From Devosia sp. Leaf420 (lineage in GTDB: Bacteria; Pseudomonadota; Alphaproteobacteria; Rhizobiales; Devosiaceae), in assembly GCF_001425445.1 (NCBI RefSeq), contig NZ_LMQU01000011.1, positions 310,326 to 374,325 on the forward strand: a stretch of 64,000 nt of DNA, given 5' to 3'. The notes below the pieces were generated by a model. That model worked only from the letters and a program-made list of their open reading frames with translations. It had not been told where the DNA came from and ran no database searches. Below are positions 25,009-33,831 of the stretch, piece after piece; within the stretch, counting starts at the first letter, position 1, and each line of letters opens with the position of its first letter. Both the position numbers and the translations under genes were made by a program.

Positions 25009-27921
25009 TTAGAGAACCTTGGTCACTTCAAGCAGGCCAGGCCGCTTGTCATTGGCAGCACTGATCGCCGCTTCCCCGCCGAGAACCACGACATGGCCCT
25101 TATCGCGGATTGCTTCGACCGCCTCTGCCAGTGCGAGAAAATCGGCATTGCTGGTCCCTAGGATTTCATCGCGCCGCTGCTGGCGGATCGCGTCGGTCGT
25201 GCCTGTAAGAAGCCGCCACATGGCCGAATAGCCCTTGGCATCAACAAATTCGGGCCGATCGCTGTCGCCGATAACGCCGATGATCGAACGCGTCAGATCG
25301 GTCTCGCCAATCCCGGCGCGCAGCGCCTTCGCGGCGCCATCGTAGACATCGAGGGTCTTCAAGAGGTTCGGGTCGCGATAGGAGAGGAAGGCAAAATTGC
25401 CCGAGGAGAGATCGAAGCGGCTCGATCCGCCATAGGCCCCACCCTGCACGCGCACCTTGTCCCAGAGATAGGTGGTGTTGAGGAAGCGCAGCACCACTGC
25501 CGAAGCAGCGGAAGTATCATAGCCCAGCGCCTTGAGATTGGCGCCCTTGCCGACGTAATTCACCTGCGCCTGGATCACCAGACCCTCGGATTTCGGCGCG
25601 GCAACAAAACCCCAACCCTGTTCAGCCGTGTCCCGCTGGGGCAGGCCCGACACAAAGCTTTGGAGTGAAGACTTCGCGTCACCAAGCAGGCTGCTATCGG
25701 CGGTCAGATTGACGACCATGCGGCCGCGGTTGAACAGCGTGTCGCGGATCTGGCGGAAACGCGCTTCAACGCTCTCCCAATCGCTATCGATGCGCTTGAC
25801 GAGGTTACGCAGGAACTGGAGATAGCTGATCCCGCCCAATTGTTCGGCGACCCAGCTTGCTTCCGTAAGCCCCGCCTTGAGGCGCGTGTCGACGATGGAA
25901 TTGCCGGCTGGGATCATGCGGGCCTCAAAGCCCGCCTTTTCCTCCAGCGCCATCTGGCGAATGCGATCGCGATTGTCGAGCCGCGCATCGAGCAGCACAT
26001 CGCTCATGATGTCGAGCATATCGCCGAACTTATCGGGCACCGATTTGCCCGAGAGGAAGAACCAGACCGCCGTGCCGCCATCGTCGAGTTTGGTCGCCAG
26101 GCTCCGATGCTGGGCAATGCCGCCTGTCGTCCTGCCAATACGCTGGGTCAGGCTGACAAAGTCTTCCTTGCTCGTACCCGTCTGCAGCAATGCCCGGCCA
26201 AAGAGCGGCAGGTATGGCAGCAGATCCGCACTCAGAACCTTCAGATCAAAGCCAAGATCGAGGTACAAAATCCCAAGCGTCGGCAAATCGTGGTGCAGGA
26301 ACCGCGCCCCCGCCAGATCGCTCTCCTCGGTCGGTATGGTGCGAATTTTGCGGTCGAGATCGCCCAGCGTCAGCGTCGGAATTTTCGCAAGATCTTCCGG
26401 CCGATCGACCTCTTCCTGCAGTGCCTTCAGCCGCTCGGTACGATCCTGCGTCGCCTTGATCGCCGCATCGTCCATGGCAGCACGCACAGCGGCAAGCTTG
26501 TCGTCCTCGGCCTTCGCCTCGCGGGCGCCCTTTTCCGGATCGGCTTCGATTTTCGAGGTGACGCGATGCGGATTGTCGAGGAACAGCCGGCGGATTTCAC
26601 GCTCGAAATGCCCCTGACCAGCCTTCTGCTTCAGATCTTCAAGCGCGGTCTCGAAAGTCAGCGGCGCCAGCGGATCGCCGCCATGCAGCCACGCCCCGAG
26701 CGCTGTGAACATATAGCTCATGCCCCGCGGCTGGCCGCCGGTGTTCTGTTCGCGTAGATGAAACTCGAACGTATTGAGCGCCGCTTCTCGCTGCTCCTCG
26801 GAAAAGCCAGTTTCCGCCAATTCGGCCAGCGTATCGAGAATGAGTTTTTCGACCTTTTCCGCGTCGGCAGGGTCGATCCCCTTGAGCCCGAAGCCAGCCA
26901 TGGGCTGCCTCAGCCAAGTGGAAATCCCGCCGCCGAGCATGCTTTCGCCGATCCCGCTTTCGGTGAGCTTCTTGCGTAGCGGCGCGGCAGAGTTCCCGGC
27001 CAGCAAATAGCTTAGAATGCCGTGGCTCAGAGTCTCCTCGCGGCCCTCCGGCGGATCGATCATCCAATTGACGCTGACCATGCCATCGCGGCGCTTTTCC
27101 GCGTCGATTGGGCCGGCATATGTGCCGCTCACCTGCCGCGGCGCATTCCAGCGCGGCTGCAGTTTCACCTCGGCATCGACTGGCGCGGCGTCGAACTGGC
27201 TGAACACCTCATCGAGAATGGCGAGCCGTTTTTCCGGCGCGTCGTCGCCGGCAAATACCACGCGGGCATTGGAGGGGTGATAAAACGTCTGATGGAAGCG
27301 CTTGAACTGCTCATAGGTCAGCGCCGGAATATCCTTCGGGTCGCCGCCCGAGGATTTGCCATATGTCGTATCGGGATAAAGCGCCCGCTGCGTCTGGTCG
27401 TGCATCACCGAGTCAGGCGAGGAAAAGACGCCCTTCATCTCGTTGAGGACGACGCCCTTATAAACGAGCGACGCACCCGCGCTTTCGAGCTCATAATGCC
27501 AGCCTTCCTGCTCGAACGTGTCTTCCGTCAGGAGCGGGAAGAACACCGCATCGAGATAGACATCCACAAGGTTGTAAAAGTCCTTGAGATTGGCGCTCGC
27601 CACCGGATAGGCCGTCTTGTCCGGAAAGGTCATGGCGTTGAGGAAGGTGTGCATCGACCCCTTCAACAATTCCACGAAGGGCTTCTTCACCGGATACTTT
27701 CGCGACCCACAGAGCACTGAGTGCTCGAGAATATGGGCGATCCCGGTCGAATCCTCCGGCGGCGTCTTGAAGGTAATCCCAAAGACCTTGTTCTCGTCTT
27801 CGTTGACGAGGCTCAAAACCTCCGCCCCGGTTTTCTTGTGCCGAAACAGCTGCGCCTGCGAATTGATCTCGGCAACTTTTTCGTCGCGCACCAGTTCGAA
27901 AGCGGGATGGGAGGAAGCCAT
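25009..27921 (-). CDS. M16C metalloprotease, presequence protease (PreP)-like
   Basis: The 970-residue protein is a full-length M16C peptidase like mitochondrial/plastid PreP. The inverted zinc motif HILEH is at residues 63-67, within GIAHILEHSVLCGSRKYPVK, followed by the substrate-chamber motif GSMHTFLNAMTFPDKTAYPV. Members degrade short unstructured peptides in a closed chamber formed by two homologous halves. No signal peptide is seen, so it is probably cytoplasmic. I chose the ATG at 27921 (MASSHPAFEL). It is divergent from the secreted protein at 28025. Confidence 0.92.
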   Translation of the reverse strand: MASSHPAFELVRDEKVAEINSQAQLFRHKKTGAEVLSLVNEDENKVFGITFKTPPEDSTGIAHILEHSVLCGSRKYPVKKPFVELLKGSMHTFLNAMTFPDKTAYPVASANLKDFYNLVDVYLDAVFFPLLTEDTFEQEGWHYELESAGASLVYKGVVLNEMKGVFSSPDSVMHDQTQRALYPDTTYGKSSGGDPKDIPALTYEQFKRFHQTFYHPSNARVVFAGDDAPEKRLAILDEVFSQFDAAPVDAEVKLQPRWNAPRQVSGTYAGPIDAEKRRDGMVSVNWMIDPPEGREETLSHGILSYLLAGNSAAPLRKKLTESGIGESMLGGGISTWLRQPMAGFGLKGIDPADAEKVEKLILDTLAELAETGFSEEQREAALNTFEFHLREQNTGGQPRGMSYMFTALGAWLHGGDPLAPLTFETALEDLKQKAGQGHFEREIRRLFLDNPHRVTSKIEADPEKGAREAKAEDDKLAAVRAAMDDAAIKATQDRTERLKALQEEVDRPEDLAKIPTLTLGDLDRKIRTIPTEESDLAGARFLHHDLPTLGILYLDLGFDLKVLSADLLPYLPLFGRALLQTGTSKEDFVSLTQRIGRTTGGIAQHRSLATKLDDGGTAVWFFLSGKSVPDKFGDMLDIMSDVLLDARLDNRDRIRQMALEEKAGFEARMIPAGNSIVDTRLKAGLTEASWVAEQLGGISYLQFLRNLVKRIDSDWESVEARFRQIRDTLFNRGRMVVNLTADSSLLGDAKSSLQSFVSGLPQRDTAEQGWGFVAAPKSEGLVIQAQVNYVGKGANLKALGYDTSAASAVVLRFLNTTYLWDKVRVQGGAYGGSSRFDLSSGNFAFLSYRDPNLLKTLDVYDGAAKALRAGIGETDLTRSIIGVIGDSDRPEFVDAKGYSAMWRLLTGTTDAIRQQRRDEILGTSNADFLALAEAVEAIRDKGHVVVLGGEAAISAANDKRPGLLEVTKVL

Positions 27922-28024
27922 CAGAGAACTCTCAATTTCTTGTTGTTGCCGCATAACCTAGTTAGCCGTTGGCTGTTTCGCTACCCCGGTCGCAAGGCCG
28001 TGAGACATCTTTGGAGGATGCGCG

Positions 28025-28531
28025 ATGAAAGTATTTGCAACTCTGGCCCTGGCCCTCACCGGAATATCCATGACAGCCGCCATAGCGCAGGAAAGCCCGA
28101 CCTATCAAGACGACCGCTCCAGCGCGACCGCCTTGATCCAGTCGCTCTACAACGCCATCGACCGCAAGGAATATCTCCGTGCCTGGTCGTACTATGCGTC
28201 GAACACTGTCGCCTCGGCGGAGGATGAAGCGGCCAAGGCCGATTACGAGACCTTCAAGAAGGGCTATGCCAACACCGAATTCGTCACCCTTCTCACCGGC
28301 GAGGAAACCGAAGAAGGCGCCGCGGGCAGCACCTATTACAAGCTACCCGTGGCCATCGATGCCGTCGACGGGGCCGGCAAGCACACCCAATTCATCGGCT
28401 GCTACACCTTGCGCCTCGCCCAACCCACCGTGCAGGACGCCCCGCCCTATCAGCCCCTCCACATCGAAAGCGGCGAGCTGAAACCGGCAAATGGCGAATT
28501 GGAAGCCATCCTGCCCAAGACCTGCGAGTGA
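28025..28531 (+). CDS. Hypothetical exported protein
   Basis: A 168-residue protein with a Sec signal peptide (about 1-21, ending AIA before QES). Its mature domain begins with a helical stretch (ATALIQSLYNAIDRKEYLRAWSYY) reminiscent of small NTF2-like or TPR-like periplasmic proteins. Two cysteines (in FIGCYTLRL and at the C-terminal KTCE) may form a disulfide. A good ribosome-binding site (GGAGG) precedes the ATG. I do not recognise a named family. Confidence 0.7.
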   Translation: MKVFATLALALTGISMTAAIAQESPTYQDDRSSATALIQSLYNAIDRKEYLRAWSYYASNTVASAEDEAAKADYETFKKGYANTEFVTLLTGEETEEGAAGSTYYKLPVAIDAVDGAGKHTQFIGCYTLRLAQPTVQDAPPYQPLHIESGELKPANGELEAILPKTCE

Positions 28532-28552
28532 CAAGCTTGGAAACGGCGGGGC

Positions 28553-29527
28553 TCACACCCCGCCGCGGATTTCCGGCTTCACGGTCTTTTCATACCAGTC
28601 GCCGAGCTGGTTCATCAGCGCCGGGAAGAGGCTCTTGCGCTCGGACGCCGCGACATTGTCGGCAATCTGCGCGGGCTTCGACACGCCCGCAATGATCGTC
28701 GACACCTGCGGGTGATCAAGAATCCAACGCAGGGCAAATTGGCTCATCGGCACGCCCTCGGGCGCGAGGCCTTTCAATTCCTGCACCAGTTCGATACCGC
28801 GCTCGAACTTGATGCCCGAAAAAGTCTCGCCGACTGAAAAAGCCTCGCCGTCGCGATTGTAGCTGCGGTGATCGGTGGAATCGAACGTAGTGTTCTTGTC
28901 GAACTTGCCGCTCAGCAGTCCGCTGGCCAGCGGCAGGCGGACTATGATGCCGACATTATTTTCGGCTGCCCGCGGCAGAAGCTTTTCCGCGGCGTCCTGA
29001 CGGAAGAGATTGAAGATGATCTGCAGGGTGGCGCATCCCGGCTGTTCAAGGCAGATCAGGCCTTCTTCGATCGTCTCGACGCTTGCACCCCAATGGCGCA
29101 CGAGACCTTCGGCCTTAAATTCGTCCATCCAGGCAAAGATTTCGCCATCCTGCAAGACGCTGGTCGGCACGCAATGGAGCTGCGCGAGATCAAGGCTCGA
29201 AACGCCGAGGCGCTCGGCGGAGCCAATAAGGCTCTCGCGCACCTTGTCCTTGGAATATTTGTTCGGGAAAAGCGATCCAGAGCGCCCGAGTTTGGTCGCA
29301 ACATGCACGCCAGGTGCCTTGGCATGGGCGCCGATGCGGCTTTCGGAGAGACCGCCACCATAAACGTCGGCCGTATCCCAAAAATTGATCCCGGCCGCAT
29401 TGGCGGCGTCGAGAATTTCACCAGCCGCTTCGTCGCCCACTGGCCCGAAATCGCCGCCCAACTGCCAGCAGCCGAGACCGATTTCGCTGACTTCGTAACC
29501 CGTCTTGCCCAAAATCCGCGTTTTCAT
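28553..29527 (-). CDS. Aldo/keto reductase
   Basis: A 324-residue aldo/keto reductase of the long form (AKR11/13-like). It shows NFWDTADVYGGGLSESRIG (Asp and Tyr of the tetrad), HVATKLGRSG (Lys), LAQLHC (His) and a C-terminal IIAGVSKPAQIADN cofactor motif. It lies 132 bp downstream of the gntR-type gene on the same strand and may be in its regulon; sugars or keto-acids are possible substrates. I chose the ATG at 29527 (MKTRILGKTG). Confidence 0.88.
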   Translation of the reverse strand: MKTRILGKTGYEVSEIGLGCWQLGGDFGPVGDEAAGEILDAANAAGINFWDTADVYGGGLSESRIGAHAKAPGVHVATKLGRSGSLFPNKYSKDKVRESLIGSAERLGVSSLDLAQLHCVPTSVLQDGEIFAWMDEFKAEGLVRHWGASVETIEEGLICLEQPGCATLQIIFNLFRQDAAEKLLPRAAENNVGIIVRLPLASGLLSGKFDKNTTFDSTDHRSYNRDGEAFSVGETFSGIKFERGIELVQELKGLAPEGVPMSQFALRWILDHPQVSTIIAGVSKPAQIADNVAASERKSLFPALMNQLGDWYEKTVKPEIRGGV

Positions 29528-29659
29528 ACCGCAGCTCCCCAAAAGTCTGTCACGCCCAGGCGCATGATGTCTTGCGCCCGCTTAGCACCTTTCGGCGCCA
29601 AAAGGGCTCGAAAACAAGGCACTGAATAGCAACGGACGCAAAGCGCCGGTTGATCCAGC

Positions 29660-30334
29660 CTATTCGAAAAAGTCCGGAAAATCGTTGATCGTCTGGTTGA
29701 GCAGCAGTTCGGCCCGCGCCAGATGCGCCCGCATCGCCAGTTCCGCCGCCGCCGGATCGGCCTTGGCCACCGCCTGGGCGATCTCCTTGTGCTCGGCAAT
29801 CGCCCTCTGCGTCGAAGAGACGCCGAGCGTCAGATAGCGCACGCGATCGAGCTGCATCTTGTGATCGTCGATCAACTGCCACGCATATTCGACACCCGCC
29901 AGCCGCGCCAGCGTGCGATGAAAAAGCTCGTCGAGCGTATGAAAACGCCTCGAATCATTGGCCGCCGAGGCCGCTTCCTGGTCAGCAATCAGCGTCGTCA
30001 GCACATCGGCCGCGTCGTCCGTCGGCTGGCCCGCCACCCGGCGAATGATCTCGACCTCGATGCTCTCGCGGATAAAGCGCGATTGCCGCACGCCATCGGG
30101 CGAAATCTTTTTCACCACCGTCGCGCGCTTGGGCCGGATCAGCAACAATCCCTGCTGCGCCAATCGAATGAATGCCTCGCGCACTGGCTGCCGCGAAACG
30201 CCATAGCGCGCTGCGATATCGCTCTCTGAAATCACATCGCCCGGCTTGAGCGACATGGTGATGATGTCGTCGCGTAGTGCATCGACGACGCGCATGGCGA
30301 TGGTTTCCTGGGTATGCTCCAACAAAGCTGCCAT
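29660..30334 (-). CDS. GntR family transcriptional regulator (FadR/FCD subfamily)
   Basis: The 224-residue protein has an N-terminal winged helix-turn-helix (SESDIAARYGVSRQPVREAF, about residues 37-56) and a C-terminal all-helical FCD effector domain (about 85-220). The FCD domain carries conserved metal-binding His/Asp positions such as FHTLDELFHRTLARLAG. Regulators of this class usually control sugar-acid or organic-acid catabolism and bind short palindromes. A motif CTTCCATACAAG lies about 95 bp upstream (30429-30440) and is repeated, inverted, ahead of the sugar operon at 46586-46597. The effector is unknown. Confidence 0.9.
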   Translation of the reverse strand: MAALLEHTQETIAMRVVDALRDDIITMSLKPGDVISESDIAARYGVSRQPVREAFIRLAQQGLLLIRPKRATVVKKISPDGVRQSRFIRESIEVEIIRRVAGQPTDDAADVLTTLIADQEAASAANDSRRFHTLDELFHRTLARLAGVEYAWQLIDDHKMQLDRVRYLTLGVSSTQRAIAEHKEIAQAVAKADPAAAELAMRAHLARAELLLNQTINDFPDFFE

Positions 30335-30428
30335 GGCTCAACGTTTCCTTCTTTTTCGACCATGGGCCGTAAAGGAGCCATTGGCTCCATGTCCGCGTCG
30401 CCGTCCACAGTTTTTTGGAGCCTGACAG

Positions 30429-30440
30429 CTTCCATACAAG
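30429..30440. promoter_or_regulatory. Candidate GntR operator, copy 1
   Basis: CTTCCATACAAG lies in the 127-bp gap between the LysR gene and gntR. The same 12-mer in inverted orientation is at 46586-46597, and a 10/12 match is at 5092-5103. It is partly palindromic (CTT...AAG). On the minus strand a TTGACA hexamer precedes it (30465-30460), so it lies within the presumed gntR promoter. Confidence 0.4.
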
Positions 30441-30461
30441 GCGGGCAATTCTGGGCGCTTG

Positions 30462-31370
30462 TCAATTCGGTGGTGGATGATGCCACTGGCCGAGGACGTC
30501 GGCCAAAGCGTCAAACACGACGCGGATGCGCCTCGCCGTGCGCAATTCCCGGTGCGTCGCGAGCCAAGTCGGCACCGGCACACCGGCAAAGTCGGGCCAG
30601 GCATCGACGACGCCAGGGGTCATGCGGGCGACCGTTTCCATCATGACTCCGAGCCCCAGTCCGCGACGCACCCAATCCCAGGCGACGATGCCGCTATTGG
30701 TCATCAGCGGAAAATTCGCCTCGGAAACATTGATACCGTGTCGCCGCAACTCAGCCATCAGCACCGGGATGCTTTCGCTGAAGCCGATAAACTCGGCTTC
30801 GCTCAAGGTTTCTGCACCGACTGGCTGGGCAAGTCCCGTCACAGATTGTTCGGCTCCATAAATTCGCGCCATCGCATCAGGAAGGCGCCGTGCGATTACC
30901 TCCGGTTCGCTGAGCGGGACATGGCGAATAGCAATATCGGCCCGCCGGCGGATGAGATCTTCCACCTCATTGGACGCCAGAACATCGATGACGAGCCCCG
31001 GCGCCACGCGCCTGATTTTCTCCAGCACGGGGGGCAGGACGAACTGCGCATAGACGTCGCTCGTCGTGATCCGCACCAGCCCTTCCACCGCCTGCGACTG
31101 CCGGGACGCGACAAGCGCCACTGCGGCCGACGCTTCTCCCATGCGCTGCAGTGGCCCGATCAGTTCGCGCCCAGCCTGCGTCAAGATCAGGTTGCGCCCT
31201 GCCCGCTCGAACAGCGTAACACCGAGCGACTTTTCAAGCGCGGCGACCTGCCGTCCAAGCGTGGGCTGGGTTAGGCCAAGTTTGCGCGCGGCTGCCGAAA
31301 GCGACCCGGCCTCGACCGTCGCGAGCAGGGCACGCATCTGATTCCAGTCGATATCGGCGCGATAATCCAT
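30462..31370 (-). CDS. LysR family transcriptional regulator
   Basis: The 302-residue protein has the classic N-terminal helix-turn-helix (DWNQMRALLATVEAGSLSAA and KLGLTQPTLGRQVAALEKSL) and a periplasmic-binding-protein-like effector domain. I chose the ATG at 31370 (MDYRADIDWN). An exact inverted repeat ATACAT-TT-ATGTAT (31369-31382) overlaps its own start and faces the divergent methyltransferase gene, so autoregulation and control of that gene are likely. The effector is unknown. Confidence 0.9.
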   Translation of the reverse strand: MDYRADIDWNQMRALLATVEAGSLSAAARKLGLTQPTLGRQVAALEKSLGVTLFERAGRNLILTQAGRELIGPLQRMGEASAAVALVASRQSQAVEGLVRITTSDVYAQFVLPPVLEKIRRVAPGLVIDVLASNEVEDLIRRRADIAIRHVPLSEPEVIARRLPDAMARIYGAEQSVTGLAQPVGAETLSEAEFIGFSESIPVLMAELRRHGINVSEANFPLMTNSGIVAWDWVRRGLGLGVMMETVARMTPGVVDAWPDFAGVPVPTWLATHRELRTARRIRVVFDALADVLGQWHHPPPN

Positions 31371-31382
31371 ACATTTATGTAT
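31369..31382. promoter_or_regulatory. Palindromic LysR operator candidate
   Basis: ATACAT-TT-ATGTAT is a perfect 6-bp inverted repeat of the ATAC-N6-GTAT kind bound by LysR-type regulators. It overlaps the LysR start codon and lies 75 bp upstream of the divergent methyltransferase gene. Confidence 0.5.
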
Positions 31383-31456
31383 ACTAATACTGCCTATTTC
31401 TGCAATTTTGTTCCTCACTTTTGGAGGCTAATGATCTTGCATCAAGGAGCAGGACC

Positions 31457-32095
31457 ATGCCCGCATCAGCTGTTTTCTGGGATCGAACCGCCGAACGGTA
31501 TGCGGCCTCACCCATTGCCGACGAAGCTGCCTATCAGACGAAAGTTGCCGCTACGCGGACGCTGCTGCGACCCGACATGGAGCTGTTCGAATTCGGCTGC
31601 GGGACCGGCTCGACGGCACTGCTCCACGCCCCCCACGTGCGCTATATCCGCGCCGTGGATTTTTCTGCCCAGATGATCGAGATCGCCGAGAATAAGGCGC
31701 GTGCCGCCGGCATTACCAATGTCAGCTTCGAACAGTGCGCCATTGAAACCGTGGACCTGAAGCCCCAGAGCCTCGACATGGTGCTCGCCCTCTCCGTAAT
31801 ACATCTCCTGCCCAATAAGGGTGCGGCGATCGCCAAGGTTTTCGCCGCGCTCAAGCCCGGCGGCTATTTCGTCTCGAGCACGGCCTGCATTCGCGAGATG
31901 GTGCCCGCTCTTGGCCTTGTCGCCCCTCTGGCAAACCGGCTCAATCTGAGTTTTCTGCCCTATCTCGATGCGATGAGTTCACGCCAGTTGCTTGATGCCA
32001 TCACTCAACCTGGCTTCATCGCGGAGCATCAGTGGCAGCCAACCAGGAAGGCCGCGCTCTTCGTCATCGCTCGCAAGCCGGCACACTTGGCATAA
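31457..32095 (+). CDS. Class I SAM-dependent methyltransferase
   Basis: The 212-residue protein has the SAM-binding fold signature LFEFGCGTGSTALL (motif I), followed by VDFSAQMIEIAENKA, LDMVLALSVIHLL and LKPGGYFVSSTA. It is of the UbiE/small-molecule type; the substrate is unknown. The ATG at 31457 is preceded by AAGGAGCAGG. It is divergent from the LysR gene and probably under its control. Confidence 0.85.
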   Translation: MPASAVFWDRTAERYAASPIADEAAYQTKVAATRTLLRPDMELFEFGCGTGSTALLHAPHVRYIRAVDFSAQMIEIAENKARAAGITNVSFEQCAIETVDLKPQSLDMVLALSVIHLLPNKGAAIAKVFAALKPGGYFVSSTACIREMVPALGLVAPLANRLNLSFLPYLDAMSSRQLLDAITQPGFIAEHQWQPTRKAALFVIARKPAHLA

Positions 32096-32177
32096 ACCAC
32101 CTGTGAATTGAACGGCCACTTTGCCGAATCGGCGACCGAACGTGCTAAACTCTGTTTTCGCGTGTGCGGGAGTTGTG

Positions 32178-33689
32178 ATGCAGGTTGCTATCGATATGGG
32201 CGAGGCCCGGGGTGCCGGCACTGCCCAGATGGATCTTGAGGAATTGCTGGCCACCCGTCTTCTGGTCCAGGGCAATTCCGGGTCCGGCAAATCCCACCTT
32301 TTGCGCCGCCTCCTTGAACAGTCCGCGCCTTGGGTGCAGCAATGCATCATCGATCCCGAGGGTGATTTCGTCACCCTCGCCGATAAGTTCGGCCATCTCG
32401 TTGTCGATGCGACGCGTAGCGAAGCCGAATTGACGCGCATCGCCAATCGCGTGCGCCAGCATCGCGTCTCGGTCGTCGTCAATCTCGAAGGGCTCGATGC
32501 CGAGCAGCAGATGCGCGCCGCCGCCGCCTTTCTCGGCGGCATGTTCGATGCCGATCGCGATTACTGGTATCCGGTCCTAGTCGTCGTCGACGAAGCCCAG
32601 CTCTTTGCCCCCGCCGCTGCCGGCGAAGTGTCCGACGAAGCGCGCAAAGTCTCGCTCGGCGCCATGACCAATCTCATGTGCCGCGGCCGCAAGCGCGGCC
32701 TGGCCGGCGTCATCGCCACCCAGCGCCTCGCCAAGCTCGCCAAGAACGTCGCCGCCGAAGCCTCCAATTTCCTCATGGGCCGGACATTCCTCGATATCGA
32801 CATGGCCCGCGCCGCCGATCTCCTCGGCATGGACCGTCGCCAGGCCGAGCAATTCCGCGATCTCGCCCGCGGCCATTTCGTCGCTCTGGGACCCGCGATT
32901 TCACGTCGCCCCCTGCCGGTGATCATCGGACCCGTCGAAACCTCGGCCCGCTCGACGAGCCCAAAACTGACCCCGCTCCCCGAAGCGCCGGTCGATGCTG
33001 CCGATCTGATTTTCACCATGGATCCGGACGAGCTGGCCCGCCCCGTCGTGCGTCGCCCGCCTCCACCGCCACCGCCCTCGACCAACGATCTCCTCGCTCA
33101 GGTGGCCCGCGCCCGCGCTGAACGCGAGCCGGAGCCGACGACGCTTTTCCCCGAGATCGACGAGGCCGAACGCGAGGAAACCATCAAGACGGTGATGACC
33201 GAACTGATGAGCGATCCCGATGCCGGTTTCCGCAACACGGCCCAGCTTTATCAGGATTTCTTGGTCCGCTGTCGCATTCGCCGCGTGCCGGGCGAGCCGC
33301 CAGCCCTGCCCGCCTTCAAGCGCCTTCTCGCCGTCGCGCGCGTTTCGCCCGATGAAGCGACCGCGTCGTCCGACGGCTGGCAGCAGGCTCTGTCACTGTC
33401 CGAAACGCTCACCGATGACGTGCAAGGTGTTTTCCTAGTCGTCGCCCAAGCGGCGCTCACCGGCGCGCCCTGCCCGTCCGACGCGACCATCGCCCGGCTC
33501 TACGGCACGCATTCGACCAGCCGCGCCCGGCGCCTTCTCACCTGGTTCGAAGAGCGCGGCCTCATCGTCATCCGCACCGACTTCCGCAACCAGCGCATCG
33601 CCGCCTTCCCCGACCTCGGCGCCGAAACAGCCCCCGGCGATCCGGCAGGTCCGGATATGTTGGAAGACGAACGCGGCGCGGCGGAATAG
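32178..33689 (+). CDS. HerA-like / DUF87 family P-loop ATPase
   Basis: The 503-residue protein has an ATPase core with Walker A GNSGSGKS (32-39), Walker B VLVVVDEAQLF (Asp138-Glu139) and a later arginine-rich segment CRGRKRGLAGVIATQRLAKL. A proline-rich linker with a run of prolines (about 297-304) follows, and the C-terminal half ends in a winged-helix-like region (RLLTWFEERGLIVIRTDF). HerA-type ATPases pump or remodel DNA, usually with the nuclease NurA, but no nuclease gene is adjacent here. The start is the ATG at 32178. A house-keeping ATPase and a defence component are both possible. Confidence 0.78.
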   Translation: MQVAIDMGEARGAGTAQMDLEELLATRLLVQGNSGSGKSHLLRRLLEQSAPWVQQCIIDPEGDFVTLADKFGHLVVDATRSEAELTRIANRVRQHRVSVVVNLEGLDAEQQMRAAAAFLGGMFDADRDYWYPVLVVVDEAQLFAPAAAGEVSDEARKVSLGAMTNLMCRGRKRGLAGVIATQRLAKLAKNVAAEASNFLMGRTFLDIDMARAADLLGMDRRQAEQFRDLARGHFVALGPAISRRPLPVIIGPVETSARSTSPKLTPLPEAPVDAADLIFTMDPDELARPVVRRPPPPPPPSTNDLLAQVARARAEREPEPTTLFPEIDEAEREETIKTVMTELMSDPDAGFRNTAQLYQDFLVRCRIRRVPGEPPALPAFKRLLAVARVSPDEATASSDGWQQALSLSETLTDDVQGVFLVVAQAALTGAPCPSDATIARLYGTHSTSRARRLLTWFEERGLIVIRTDFRNQRIAAFPDLGAETAPGDPAGPDMLEDERGAAE

Positions 33690-33731
33690 GCTCTTAAGCC
33701 TCCGTCACCTCGGCCGCCCAGTCCACCTGCT

Positions 33732-33800
33732 GTCACCCCGGCGAAAGCCGGGGCCCATCCTGACATCTTAAGATGGATCCCGGCTCAGGTCCGGGATGAC
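33732..33800. repeat. Palindromic intergenic repeat, family A copy 3
   Basis: Nearly identical to the copy at 24271-24340, in the same orientation (GTCACCCCGGCGAAAGCCGGGG ... CCGGGATGAC) with core ATCTTAAGATGGAT. It lies between two convergent genes. Confidence 0.85.
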
Positions 33801-33831
33801 ATCCAGGTTGGGCTGACTTCCCTCGACCAGC

